Below the pieces are notes generated by a model, which did not search any database, was not told the origin of the DNA, and saw nothing but the letters and a program-made list of their open reading frames with translations. Positions 21,804-31,302 of a stretch of 64,000 nt of DNA are shown here, one piece after another (position 1 is the stretch's first letter; every line of letters begins with the position of its first letter). The position numbers and the translations under genes are program-made. Origin of the DNA: Litsea cubeba (Eukaryota > Streptophyta > Magnoliopsida > Laurales > Lauraceae); NCBI GenBank assembly GCA_012931725.1, contig WHSA01000445.1, positions 186,001 through 250,000 on the forward strand. Reading direction: 5' to 3'.

Positions 21804-21813
21804 TTGAAGCCAT
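21804..21813 (-). pseudogene. Tat-1 antisense gene, exon 1 coding part (ATGGCTTCAA)
   Basis: The ATG at 21813 is the first ATG downstream of the antisense TATA box. Only ten coding bases precede the donor GTAAGT, and A|GT completes a Ser codon in frame with exon 2 (start Met-Ala-Ser-Ser-Gly). Identical in Tat-2 at 47748-47757, with the same donor. A very short first coding exon is unusual but the phase agreement in two diverged copies supports it. Confidence 0.68.
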
Positions 21814-21935
21814 TGATGGAGAAGAAGAAGAAAAGTCTTGAAGATCTTGAAGAAGAAAAGCTCTTGGTCTTGAAGCCCTCTTGAGATTATTGCAAAAGAA
21901 AGTAATAAGAGCAAGAGATCTAACCTTCTCCTTGC

Positions 21936-21942
21936 TTTTATA
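21936..21942 (-). promoter_or_regulatory. Antisense TATA box of the Tat-1 antisense gene
   Basis: TATAAAA in CTATAAAAGC on the minus strand, about 125 bp upstream of the ATG at 21813, with no other ATG between. Conserved in Tat-2 at 47879-47885, at the same distance. The expected start of transcription is about 21905-21910. Inferred from sequence. Confidence 0.6.
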
Positions 21943-21989
21943 GAGGAGAGCAAACCAAAGAAGGAAAGAAGAAAGAGGTAAGTGTTACT

Positions 21990-22260
21990 AATTAGTAACC
22001 TTACCAAAAGAAAGAAATTAGAAAGATTCTTTCCCAAAAGAAAGATATCTTGAGGGATTCTCTCCCAAAAAGAAATCAATGAGAGATTTTCTCCTAAAAG
22101 ATATAATCTATGACAGATTCTTTCCCAAAAGAAAGATATCTTGAGATATTCTATCCCAAAATAAAGGGATCATGAGAGATTCTCTCCAAGTAAAGATATT
22201 CTTAGATATTCTCTATCCAAATGAGATATTTTTGGATATTCTTTACAAAAATGACACCAT
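21990..22260 (+). repeat. Degenerate ~30-bp array (CCCAAAAGAAAGATATCTTGAG)
   Basis: About eight degenerate units built on GATTCTTTCCCAAAAGAAAG and ATATCTTGAG. Many contain the palindrome AAGATATCTT. Tat-2 holds the same block at about 47945-48200. It lies upstream of the antisense promoter and within the sense 3' untranslated region. Confidence 0.8.
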
Positions 22261-22548
22261 ATGAGATCTAAGCCATTTCAAAAGCTTAAGGTCCCATGGG
22301 TTAGCCCATATGAGCCAGGTTTGACCACCTAGGCACAAAAAAAAAAAATTGGGCTTTTAGTCAAAGAGAAATCCCTCTTACCAAGAGCATACAAAAATGG
22401 TTCCATGCCTTTTTTGAGTTGATTGGACCATACAAAAGAAAATTCCAAGCCCCATGAGCTTCCGAAAATCAAACCATCCAGCCTCATTTACCAAATTGAG
22501 CCAAAATCTTGAAATTGACATTCCACAAAAATCAAACCAAATCCTGGT
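22261..22548 (+). other. Unique spacer in the Tat-1 3' untranslated region
   Basis: Non-coding, conserved in Tat-2 at 48201-48480. No feature recognised. Confidence 0.6.
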
Positions 22549-22775
22549 CCCCTAACTTGCCACATACAGCCTGTTAGGTCACAAGACCAAAACCAAAAAC
22601 CAAAACCTGATCCCCTAACTTGCCACATACAGCCTGTTAGGTCACAAGATCAAAACCAAAATTGATCCCCCAACATTCCACATACAGCTTGTTGGGTCAC
22701 ACGATCAAAACCAAACCCGACCCCCTAACCTGCCACATATAGCCTGTTAGGTCACAAGGTCAAAACCCAAATCCA
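22549..22775 (+). repeat. Four-unit ~58-bp tandem array (CCACATACAGCCTGTTAGGTCAC)
   Basis: Four units, each CCCCTAAC..GCCACATACAG, CCTGTTAGGTCACAAG, then ATCAAAACCAAA. Tat-2 has three units at about 48482-48640. Non-coding. Confidence 0.9.
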
Positions 22776-22976
22776 CATCCCTGATGTCATCTTCAAAACT
22801 TTGCCTCGAGATGGTACGTGATCCCTTTCACTACCATAAAATTCCGCTGGAAGCTCAAAAGGCTACAAATACCAAAAAGAAAGACTGCTCAAAGACTCTT
22901 GGTCAAGTCACAGGCTCTCCTTCAAAAATCTCTTCGAGGCACATCGACTACAAAAGTTAAGCAACTCGCCGCTGTA

Positions 22977-22991
22977 CCTCGAGGGGGCATT
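22977..22991 (+). other. Polypurine tract of Tat-1
   Basis: CCTCGAGGGGGCATT directly before the LTR start TGTTGACACC. Identical arrangement in Tat-2 at 48853-48867. Confidence 0.8.
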
Positions 22992-23717
22992 TGTTGACAC
23001 CAAAAATGTCACTTTGCCTTTTCAAGATCCAAAGAGCTACATGAAGTCGCAACCTGCCATAAATAGGCAATGCTGCTTCCAAAAATCAAATCTTGTCAGA
23101 ATCAAACAAAAACTGCAAGATTCTTCCAGACAGCCAAAAGAGGAGTACACAAGAAGTTTCGGGCCATTTCAAAATCATTTGGCCTAACTTCGCTTCTCCG
23201 ACAGCCGAAAAGGAGCTCTCGGCGACAAAAGCTCTCCGGGACCATGGTTTCCAAGACAGAACCTATGGATCATCTTAAAATGACTCCAATAGGTTCCCTG
23301 TCAAATTTCAAGTCAATCGGACATCGGTTGACCGCACATCAAACCGCGACATCTTCATCGCAACAAAAAGCAAGTCTACAGGTGATAGGACCCCAAACGG
23401 CTACAAAACTCAAACAAAAGCCAATGGTTGGTCTTATTTATTGCTCAGGAGGCTTCACACCAAATTTCAGGTCATTCCGACATCGTTTGACCCAGTTTCA
23501 GCTTCTGACGGAAAATCGGCAGCTCTGCGCGACAAAGTCTTCGGCTTTCTCAGGAAATTGGAAACTTTGCTAAATAAAATGCAAGGACTCTCATCAGGTT
23601 TCCTACAAATAAATCAGGCCAATAAATGGTCAAAATGTTATGCAAAAGTACAGAAGAAAAAAGAATAGAAAAACAGCAAAAACGGACGCAAAACGGGACA
23701 CGAAAGGGGGAAAACCC

Positions 23718-23824
23718 CCCCAGGGTCGCAGCCCCTGCGATCCTGGGCCAGGGTCGCAGGCCCCTGCCACCCTGGGCCAGGGTCGCAGGCCCCTGCGACC
23801 CTGGGCCAGGGTCGCCGGCGACCT
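23718..23824. repeat. GC-rich palindrome array of the Tat LTR
   Basis: Three tandem units of about 31 bp with the palindromic core GGTCGCAGGCCCCTGCGACC, joined by CTGGGCCAG, followed by CGCCGGCGACC. Tat-2 (49890-49940) and Tat-4 (62754-62822) each have one complete unit, so copy number varies. Confidence 0.9.
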
Positions 23825-24263
23825 TGGAACCCGGGGTCGCCGGGAAAGCCCCGGAAACCCCGGTTTTCGCTGTTTTTTCGCGATTCGAGGAGCCCACCCT
23901 CTGGTACTTTCCAAAATTCATGCTTTTGAGACACCAAGTCCTCTGACATCCGTCCAAAACACGGGTAAATCATCAAGAGTATCGAAGACAGTATTGATCG
24001 CCACCCGGTCAACCAAAAAATGTGCTTTCTACCCGACCGATCGAGAAATCGACAGGACAGATGGCACCGACCCGCTGTTGGCAACAAACACCTGAAATTA
24101 CATGGTCATCTGATATCGATCTACATGAAGATCCATCGATGATCATCGACAGAAGAATTCCAAAAGACGTGGCACGGCCCGCGACTCTTCAGCTGCTCGG
24201 CGACCACTTAATGCGATTAATTGACTAACTTTATTACAGTCATTAATCCATTTCTTTGGACGG

Positions 24264-24508
24264 CCCAATCAGAAGCAAGCATTCGGGAGTTACAAGTCAA
24301 GAAATTCATGGCATTTAACCCATGAAACTCCTCCCATCATGGCGATTAAAGGCGATTAAATGCCCTCAATCTCCTCCGGCCAATCAGAAGCCAAGAAAAA
24401 GGAGTTACAAAATAAACAATTCAATTTTGTAACTCCTCCGATTATGCGGCTTAATGACAAAAAAAGCCCATAAACCCACCTAAAAGGCTACCTAAAAGCC
24501 TATAAATA
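24264..24508 (+). promoter_or_regulatory. Tat LTR promoter: two CCAAT modules, hairpin and TATA box
   Basis: Two similar modules, CCAATCAGAAGC ... GGGAGTTAC (24266-24295) and CCAATCAGAAGCC ... AGGAGTTAC (24380-24408). The second runs into an inverted repeat: arm GGAGTTACAAAAT (24401-24413), a 10-base loop, and its complement ATTTTGTAACTCC (24424-24436). TATAAATA follows at 24501-24508. The layout is conserved in Tat-4 (TATA 63480-63487). In Tat-2 the box is TACAAATA (50595-50602) and one hairpin arm has a mismatch. Function is inferred. Confidence 0.65.
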
Positions 24509-24647
24509 GGAGGGCTCTCCAAGAAGAAAGGACACATACACAACATCATCAACAGCAGACAGAAAAATCAGAAATCCAGAGAAAGGAAAAAGAGAGAAAA
24601 CTCTACGGAAGTTCTACACCGGCCACCGCAACAAGGTGACAAAAGTC

Positions 24648-24680
24648 CCTTGGGGGGTACCCCCCCCCCCCCAAGGTCCT
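24648..24680. repeat. CCTTGGGGGGTACC / GGTACCCCCCAAGG palindrome
   Basis: Inverted repeat centred on GGTACC about 150 bp after the TATA box. Tat-2 has a perfect 22-bp version (50745-50766); Tat-1 and Tat-4 have expanded C runs. In the RNA it would fold into a stable hairpin near the start of the transcript. Confidence 0.8.
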
Positions 24681-25011
24681 TGCCTTCTCCTCCTGCCTCC
24701 AATGGCTTAGATGTGGCTTTTCAGCCCGTCTACTCGGCTTTTTATTGGATATAGGACCTCCTTTTGGTCTTTGTCTTCTAAAAACCCGAGGTTATAGCCA
24801 AGCCAAGCGAATCAATAGCATCCTCTGTTCTCATCTGCATGGATGATGGCGAAGCCCACATATGGCTTGCGACCGTCAATCTAAACGAGTCCCCCACAAT
24901 CTCCTGAGAAGTTAGATCCTCATTTTCTTGCTTTTCATTGTAGTTTGTATTTTTTCAAAAGAGACAAAAATCACAACTCTTGTCTTTCATTATTGATAAG
25001 GATTGTGAATC

Positions 25012-25085
25012 AGCTATAAACGCCAAAATCGGCTATAAACGCCAAAAATCGGCTATAAACGCCAAAATCGGCTATAAATGCCAAA
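25012..25085 (+). repeat. GGCTATAAACGCC repeats in the Tat-1 LTR
   Basis: Four copies of (C/A)GGCTATAAACGCCAAAA or close variants. Tat-2 has two (51101-51140). The motif is the same as in array II after integrase. Confidence 0.88.
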
Positions 25086-25373
25086 AAAATCGCCTTTCAC
25101 GGCAAACTAAGAAAAATGTCTCTTTTCTTAAATATATGTGCAATGGAAAACTTGAAAGAAGTTGATTTCATTTTTACTTGCGAAGGTTGATCTCCGGATC
25201 ACCACTTGCAATTCCAAGTAAAAATAGAAAATCTGGCACACCCACAAAAAAAGAAATGTTGATGCACGCCCCTTTGCCCCCCGGTTACGAAAGGGTCGAA
25301 ACCAAACGGACTCCCACGTCCGCCGACCTCGGCAGGAACCCGGGGCATCCGGGAGCGCGGTCCATCACACATA

Positions 25374-26880
25374 CCTGCACGTCTGCACATCCTAGATTTG
25401 TTGCGAATGTCTCCGCACACTCGTGATAATCTCATCTCGGAATTATAAAAGCTGAATGAGGATGTCGACAAACATGCCCCGCAAGTCCTCCAAATTGAAA
25501 TGGATTACCGGGTCAAAAACTCAAAAGCCTCCTCAAAGGGAGAAAAGAAGAAAACTGAGGGATCATGCATTGAATGCCTCTCGGTTAAAAAAGCAGCCAG
25601 TGCAACCATCGCCTTCACAAAGGACGACCTCCTACTTGGCGAAACCAGGTAGAACCGACCCCTGTACTTCATAGGGTATATCAAGGAAATGCCTATGCAC
25701 AGAGTTCAGATCGACCCAGGTTCTGCACTCAACCTCATCTCCACATCGGCTCTCGAAGAGTTGGGCATCCCACCCAGCAAGCTGAGCCACACATCTGTAT
25801 CTATCTTTAGATACGATGGGAGTACTCAAAGGCCTATTGGCAAGATTAGGTTCAAGTTGCAAATCGGTGATCTTATCTCTGAGGTCACTGCGTATGCAAT
25901 AAAAACCCTTTCATGCTACAACATCCTTCTCGGACGTCCTTGGATCCACGAGAATGGTGTTGTCCCTTCAACTCTACATCAATGCATCAAGTTTGTTGGC
26001 AACGACGGCATGATACATCGAGTCTTTGCGGACAGAAAACCCTTCAAAGGTAAAGAAGTCCACTTCGCAGACTCACAGATGTATGAAGGTGAAAAAGAAG
26101 AAGAGGATAAGCACACAGCATCCTTTACCGAAAATCTCCAGAAAGATAAAGGTAAAGCTCCTCAACAATCACCGGAAGAAAACAAATCATCCGGTAAATC
26201 CGAAGAGAGCATTCAAACTCCCTTCATCATCTCCCTCAAACCTTCAAAGCCTTTGGTCGTCACAACTAAAGTGAAGAAGGCAAAGCAAAAGCCTGGGGGC
26301 AAATTTGTTGTCTCTTTCGTGTCTATCATGCAAGACACGGACTCGGATTCAGAGCCAGAAGACGACGCATCGTTAAGCCAAACTGACACTTAGCAAGTTC
26401 AGCCTACTCTCACTCCAATGGAGATAACTTCTGACATAGAAGATCCTACATCAGCTTCCTTCGTTGTTCCAGCAACTTCAGCAAAGGAAAAGCCGATCTT
26501 CTTCCATAGATCGGATGCTTCTTCATCAAACTCCATGCTTGAACCTTTCCAAAATAAAGGTATGGCTCAACTATCCTTATACAGTTCTGTGGCACAAGCT
26601 ATTATGAAGAAAATGGGCTATGACGCTCAAAACCCAGTCGGTTTGGGAGAAGGACGCGGTATTCTCATGCCATTGGGGCCCGTCTTGAGCAAAAGCCAGC
26701 TGGAAGATTGGAGACTCTATGGCTATGTAGAAAACTCTTCACACGGGTTAGGGTATGATCCTGACACTCCCTTGAGACAGTTGACACAAAGGGTTAAAAG
26801 TCAATATACTGACCAAGCCTCAACATCTTAAGTCCATGAAGACATCGATCTCCCCGGATATCTCTTTGATGAATCACCTG
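25374..26880 (+). pseudogene. Tat-2 linker, protease and G-patch-like region
   Basis: Matches Tat-3 (51411-53417 and upstream). Recognisable order: linker with ECLSVKK and KDDLLLGETR, protease (VQIDPGSALNLISTSALEEL ... CYNILLGRPWIHENGVVPS), a charged Lys/Glu spacer, then KKMGYDAQNPVGLGEGRG with HGLGYDPDTPLRQL, a G-patch-like pair seen in Tat elements. Stops relative to Tat-3: TAA in the linker near 25447, TAG 25650-25652, TAG 26391-26393 (CAG in Tat-3) and TAA 26829-26831 (CAA in Tat-3). Protease cuts the polyprotein in the family; here it cannot be made in full. Confidence 0.88.
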
Positions 26881-26936
26881 ACAAAGATCCAAGAAGCTCA
26901 TCCAATTGGCACGATTTCTCCGAAAATGAAGAGGAG

Positions 26937-28740
26937 TTGTCCGATGCCACAGACTTGTGGACTTCTGACCCAGAAGAACCCTCATCTCCAAAAGAAGTAG
27001 CCTACTTAAACCCGGTTTCAACAGGCGATTGGAATCATCTCATAGCAAGCCTGGGGAAAATTACCAATCAAGAAGACCCGTGGAAAGGAACAAAACCTTG
27101 GTCTGGAAATGCCTTTGAAACCCCAGAAGGTTTCGTTAAGCTGGAAGCCTCCGAAAATATTGTGGAGGAACCACCTTCGAACCTTCCAACAGAAGATCCT
27201 ATTCAAAAGATAGACTTGGGAACACCAGATAACCCACGTCCTGTATTCATAAGCAAGAATATAAAGGATGATGAGTTACCCGAGTATATCGCCTTTCTTC
27301 ATGAGTTCGTTGATTGCTTTGCATGGTCTTACGCTGAAATGCCAGGCTTAGACCCCAAAATAGCGGTTCACAAACTCAATCTTCAAGAAGACATCAAGCC
27401 TGTCAAGCAAGGCCAAAGAAGATTCCGTCCAGATGTGATGGATAAAATTGAACAAGAAGTTCAAAAAATCAAAAGCGTCGGCTTCATCCATGAGGAACAA
27501 CATCCTGAATGGTTGGCCAACATTGTCCCCGTGACAAAGAAAAACGGGCAGATCAGGGTCTGTATTGACTATAGAGGCCTGAACCGCGCATGCCCTAAAG
27601 ATGAATTTCCGCTCCCCATACTAGAGGTAATGATCGATAATACCTGTGGATTCGAGCGAATGACATTCATGGATGATTTCTCTGGCTACAATCAGATAAA
27701 AATGCATCCTGAAAATGAAAAACATACATCTTTTCGGACCCCATTTGGCATGTATTGCTACACTGTCATGCCATTTGGTCTGAAAAATGCTGGTGCCACA
27801 TATCAGAGGGCTATGATGAAAATATTCCAAGATATGCAGCACAAGACGGTTGAATGTTACGTTGATGTCCTCGCCGTCAAAAGCAAAAGAAAAGAAGATC
27901 ATCTCGAAAACCTTCGAGAAGTCTTCCTCCGGCTTCGCAAACACAAACTGCGAATGAATCCTTTGAAATGCTTCTTCGGCGTCTCATCGAGTAAGTTCCT
28001 CGGATTCCAAGTTCGAAAAGCTGGAATATAGCTTAACCCCATAAAAGTCAAAGCCATTCTATAAATGCCCTCTCCAAGAACCTTAAGAGAACTCAAAGGG
28101 CTTCAAGGGAGATTGGCCTACATCAGACGGTTCATCTCCAATCTTTCGGGGAAATGCCGTCCATTCTCCCGGTTGATGAAAAAGGGTGTAAACTTTGTCT
28201 GGGATGCTGACTGTGAAGCTGCTTTCCAAGACATCAAGTCATACCTGACAAAACCTCCAGTGTTAGCTGCTCCTACCACTGGAAAACCATTCATCTTGTA
28301 CACAAGAGCCCTTGATCACTCTTTGGGAGCTCTGCTTGCACAAGAAAATGATATAAGAAAAGAAGCTGCTCTATATTACCTCAGTCGCATGCTAGTAGGT
28401 GCAGAGCATCGCTACTCTCCAGTCGAAAAAGAATGCCTTTGCAGTGATGTTCGCCGTACAAAAGCTGCGTCACTACTTACTTTTAACACAGTATACCTAG
28501 TCTCGAGGGTCAACCTCTTGAAGGTCCTTGTCACAAAGGCAGGTCCTCTCAACGCTCGACTGGCAAAATGGTCCATCCTTCTGTCACAATTTGATATTAG
28601 GTATGTACCACAAAAGGCAATCAAAGGGCAAGCTCTAGCGGACTTCCTCGCAGAGCATCCATTGCCTAAAGATTCTCCACTCAGAGATGATCTCCCAGAC
28701 GAACCAGTCTACAATGTGGAGACTTTCTCACAAAGTGCCT
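26937..28740 (+). pseudogene. Tat-2 reverse transcriptase and RNase H (catalytic motif lost)
   Basis: The RT domain is readable from RRFRPDVMDKIEQEVQKI through VCIDYRGLNRACPKDEFPLP and FMDDFSGYNQIKMHPE to the catalytic site. There the motif is YVDV instead of YVDD: GTC at 27867-27869 where Tat-1 has GAC. Stops at 28029-28031 (TAG) and 28062-28064 (TAA) follow. In RNase H a one-base insertion near 28438 and a one-base deletion near 28488 put about 16 scrambled residues after VEKEC before the frame returns at NTVYLVSR. The copy cannot make active RT. Confidence 0.92.
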
Positions 28741-30539
28741 CCTGGGACATGTACTTTGACGGTGCAACCAGGACGAATGAAAAAAGACAGCTGATCTCGG
28801 GAGTTGGCATCCTCTTTGTTAGCCCCGACAAATACATGATTCCACACGCTTTCTCGCTACTGGAACCATGCACAAACAATGCAGCTGAATATCAAGCTCT
28901 GATCTTAGGATTGGAACTCGCCATCGAATCCGGTATCACCATGCTGGAAGTCTTTGGAGACTCTCAACTGATCGTCAACCAGATGAATCAGAAATTTGAA
29001 GTCAGGAAGCCAGATTTGCTGCCTTACTACAACAAAGCACAATCGCTTATGCAAAAGTTTGACATCTGTCACATCACCCACATTCGTAGAGGTGAAAACA
29101 TACGTGCAGATGCCCTAGCTGGACTTGCCGCATCCATGGCAATTCAGGAAGGGGAAAACATGCAAATCACAGTGTGCGAAAGAAGAATCCTTCCTCCTCT
29201 TAACACACACCAAGCTGTTGCTGAATGCCACCAAGTGGTTGGAAGTAGGATTTCAATCCTTCAAACTTCAATCGGCGACTGGAGGGATCCGTTCATTGAT
29301 TACATTATGTTCGGAATCCTACCTGAAGATCCAAAAGAACGGGTAAGCACCCAAAGGCGAACCCCAAGCTTTCATTTGGATATTCCTTCAAAAATCCTTT
29401 ATAGGAAATCTTTCAACGGAGCACTTCTACGCTGCTTGTCACAACAAGAGGCTGAAGAAAACACTCAAAGAAGTTCATGCTGGTCTTTGTGGAGCTCATC
29501 AGGCTGGTCCCAAACTCTATGATCAGATAAAAAGGTTAGGATATTACTGGCCTACCATGGTAGCTGACGTAATGCAATTTGCTAAGCGCTGCTAACAATG
29601 TCAAATTCATGGAGATTACATTCACATGCCTCCAGAATGGCTGCATCCTACAGCGATCTCATGGCCTTTCGAAGCCTGGGGTATGGACATCATAAGTCCT
29701 ATTTCTCCCCCTTCGAGCAAAGGTCATCGCTTCATCTTCGCCGCTACGGATTATTTCTCCAAGCGGTCAGAAGCATTTGCGTTCAACGAAATGAAGACCT
29801 CATCAGTCCTTCAGTTCCTGCGCACCAACATCATTTGTCGTTTCGGCATACCCAAAAGATTCGTCCATGATAACGGACCACAATTCTGGGATCATCGATT
29901 CTACAGGTTATGCGATAAATACAAAATCCAAAGAAGGTCCTTCGACTCCGTACAATCCGGCAGCAAACGGGTTAGCAGAAGCTTTCAACAAGACACTCTA
30001 CAAAATCCTTAAAAAAATGGTCTTTAGTCATAAAAGAGACTAGAGCGACAAAATATCTGAAGCTTTCTGGGCCTATCGAACCACCGTTCGAGGACCAACC
30101 CATAGCACACCATTCTCCTTGGTCTATGGATGTGAAGCTGTCGTACCCTTGGAAGTACAAATTCCTTCCTTGAGGGTATCCTTGCAAAATGACATGACTC
30201 AAGAAAGCAATGTCAAATTGCGACTCCATGAGCTGGACAATCTCGATGAGAGACGGCTCGAAGCTCAACAAAGCATTGAACTTTACCAAGCACGCATGGC
30301 AGGATCTTTCGATAAAAAGGTCAGGCAACGCGCCTACAAAAAGGGTGACTTGGTTCTTGCGGTTAAAAAGACCAATGGTCTTCGCTCACAAGTCCAAAGG
30401 CAAATTTGAGCCAAAATGGGAGGGACCCTACGTCATCGACAAGGATTTCTCCAACGGCGCGTATGCACTCCTAAACATGGAAGGTGACAGATGTATGCTG
30501 CCCATCAACGGCAAGTTCTTAAAGCGGTACTACCCTTGA
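28741..30539 (+). pseudogene. Tat-2 second RNase H and integrase (broken)
   Basis: The second RNase H is complete here (YFDGATRTNEKRQL, NNAAEYQAL, VFGDSQLIVNQ, NIRADALAGLA). Integrase follows but carries an extra A in GAAGAAAACACTC near 29461, TAA at 29593-29595 (CAA in Tat-1), an extra base near 29935 and a TAG near 30042 (Trp in Tat-1). Catalytic blocks MDIISP, HDNGPQF and NGLAEAF can still be read across frames. It ends KFLKRYYP like Tat-1. Confidence 0.9.
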
Positions 30540-30890
30540 AGACTTACCCAACTGGGTAAGAGCAATGCCTGTACGGCCAAAACCGGTTTCCAGGTACACG
30601 CTCGCTAAACCCATTCTTTTTTAGAATTTTCATGTCAAATGTTGAAATTTCTAGAAATTTAAACAATGCTTACTTCCATCGTTTCATTGTTCAAAAAAAC
30701 CAAGTTTAGGAACCTTTCCCTAACTTGACCAGAATTTTCAACCCTTGAACCCAAAATTCATGGTTTGAAACAAAATCCGGATTCAGGGATTTCTACCCTA
30801 GTCCACCCTGCCTTTTACCGCCAAAATGGTTTTAGGTCAAAGCTTATGACCCTCGTGTCTTTAAACAAAAAAAAATGGTTTTTCAAAAAA
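30540..30890 (+). other. Spacer after the Tat-2 integrase
   Basis: Conserved with 4394-4747 of Tat-1, including the ACTTACCCAACTGGGTAAG inverted motif. No gene seen. Confidence 0.6.
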
Positions 30891-30892
30891 AC

Positions 30893-31281
30893 CGCGAGGA
30901 AGCGACGCTTAGTCGATACTCGCACAAATCGGAAGCATATGAACCATGTTCGACACTTCCAAAATCGCAGGGAAGCGACATTTCGTCAATACTTGCAAAA
31001 TCCAAAACCACGGAGACGCAACATTTCAGTTGATATCCATAATCCAAAGGTTCGAGAAAACTACAAATTTCAAAAATCATGGGGAAACGACATCAAGTCA
31101 GTACCCGCAAAACCAAAATTTTTGAAAAGCAAGGATGTGACATTCCATCGATACTTGCACCCAAATCCACGAGGATGCGACATTCCATCGATACTCGCAG
31201 CTGAATGAGCAAGGAGGCGACATTCCATCGAAACTTGCAAGAGCATTCAGCAGGGAGGCGACTTTTAGTCGATACTTGCAT
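30893..31281 (+). repeat. Tandem array I of Tat-2
   Basis: Same GCGACATTCCATCGATACTTGCA units as 4748-5206, with about two fewer units. The missing units correspond to the GCAACATTTCAGTTGATAT variants of Tat-1. Confidence 0.88.
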
Positions 31282-31302
31282 TTTTGAAAACCAAACAGGC
31301 TA

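Larger units (their letters stand above)
1666..25367 (+). mobile_element. Tat-1: Ty3-gypsy Tat-lineage retrotransposon, 5' part outside the window
   Basis: Visible order on the plus strand: RT (from its catalytic region), RNase H, a second RNase H of the archaeal type, integrase, two tandem-repeat arrays, an antisense spliced gene, 3' untranslated arrays, polypurine tract and 3' LTR. Two RNase H domains, the RYSPVEKE and NAAEYQAL blocks, and a long region between integrase and LTR are characteristic of the Tat (Ogre/Retand) lineage. Two other elements interrupt it: Tekay-3 on the left and Tekay-1 at 8589-19698. Its protease, gag and 5' LTR should lie left of the window beyond Tekay-3. At its right end the LTR terminus CCATCA abuts the middle of the Tat-2 linker, so Tat-1 most likely inserted into Tat-2, with target site CACAT (25368-25372). 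Confidence 0.85.
22992..25367 (+). repeat. 3' LTR of Tat-1
   Basis: 2376 bp from TGTTGACACCAAAAATG to GCGGTCCATCA. The start follows a polypurine tract. The end is set by the last base shared with the Tat-2 LTR (51410), where the two copies diverge into different flanks. Internal features: a GC palindrome array (23718-23824), duplicated CCAAT modules and a hairpin (24264-24436), TATA box (24501-24508), a G/C palindrome (24648-24680) and four GGCTATAAACGCC repeats (25012-25085). Close to the Tat-4 LTR (62027-64000) over its visible length. Confidence 0.85.

Noticed and set aside
21373..21813. Phe/Leu-rich open frame of about 146 codons on the minus strand starting MASSKF
   Set aside because: It is read-through of antisense exon 1 into intron 1, whose pyrimidine-rich arrays encode Phe runs. 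Not conserved in length in Tat-2.
23638..24095. Pro/Gly/Arg-rich open frames over the Tat LTR on both strands
   Set aside because: They come from the GC palindrome array, differ between copies and have no recognisable domain.
24648..24680. G/C hairpin as a bacterial-type terminator
   Set aside because: The sequence is eukaryotic nuclear retrotransposon DNA; no T-tract and no upstream operon.
25234..25244. TGGCACACCCA as a tRNA primer-binding site after a shorter Tat LTR
   Set aside because: Tat-1 and Tat-2 remain homologous up to 25367 and 51410, where their flanks change abruptly, so this lies inside the LTR. It matches no tRNA end I recognise.
22992..25367. Tat-1 and Tat-2 as a tandem sharing one LTR through unequal recombination
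   Set aside because: After the LTR end there is no primer site, leader or gag start; the sequence resumes in the middle of the linker. Insertion of Tat-1 into Tat-2 fits better.
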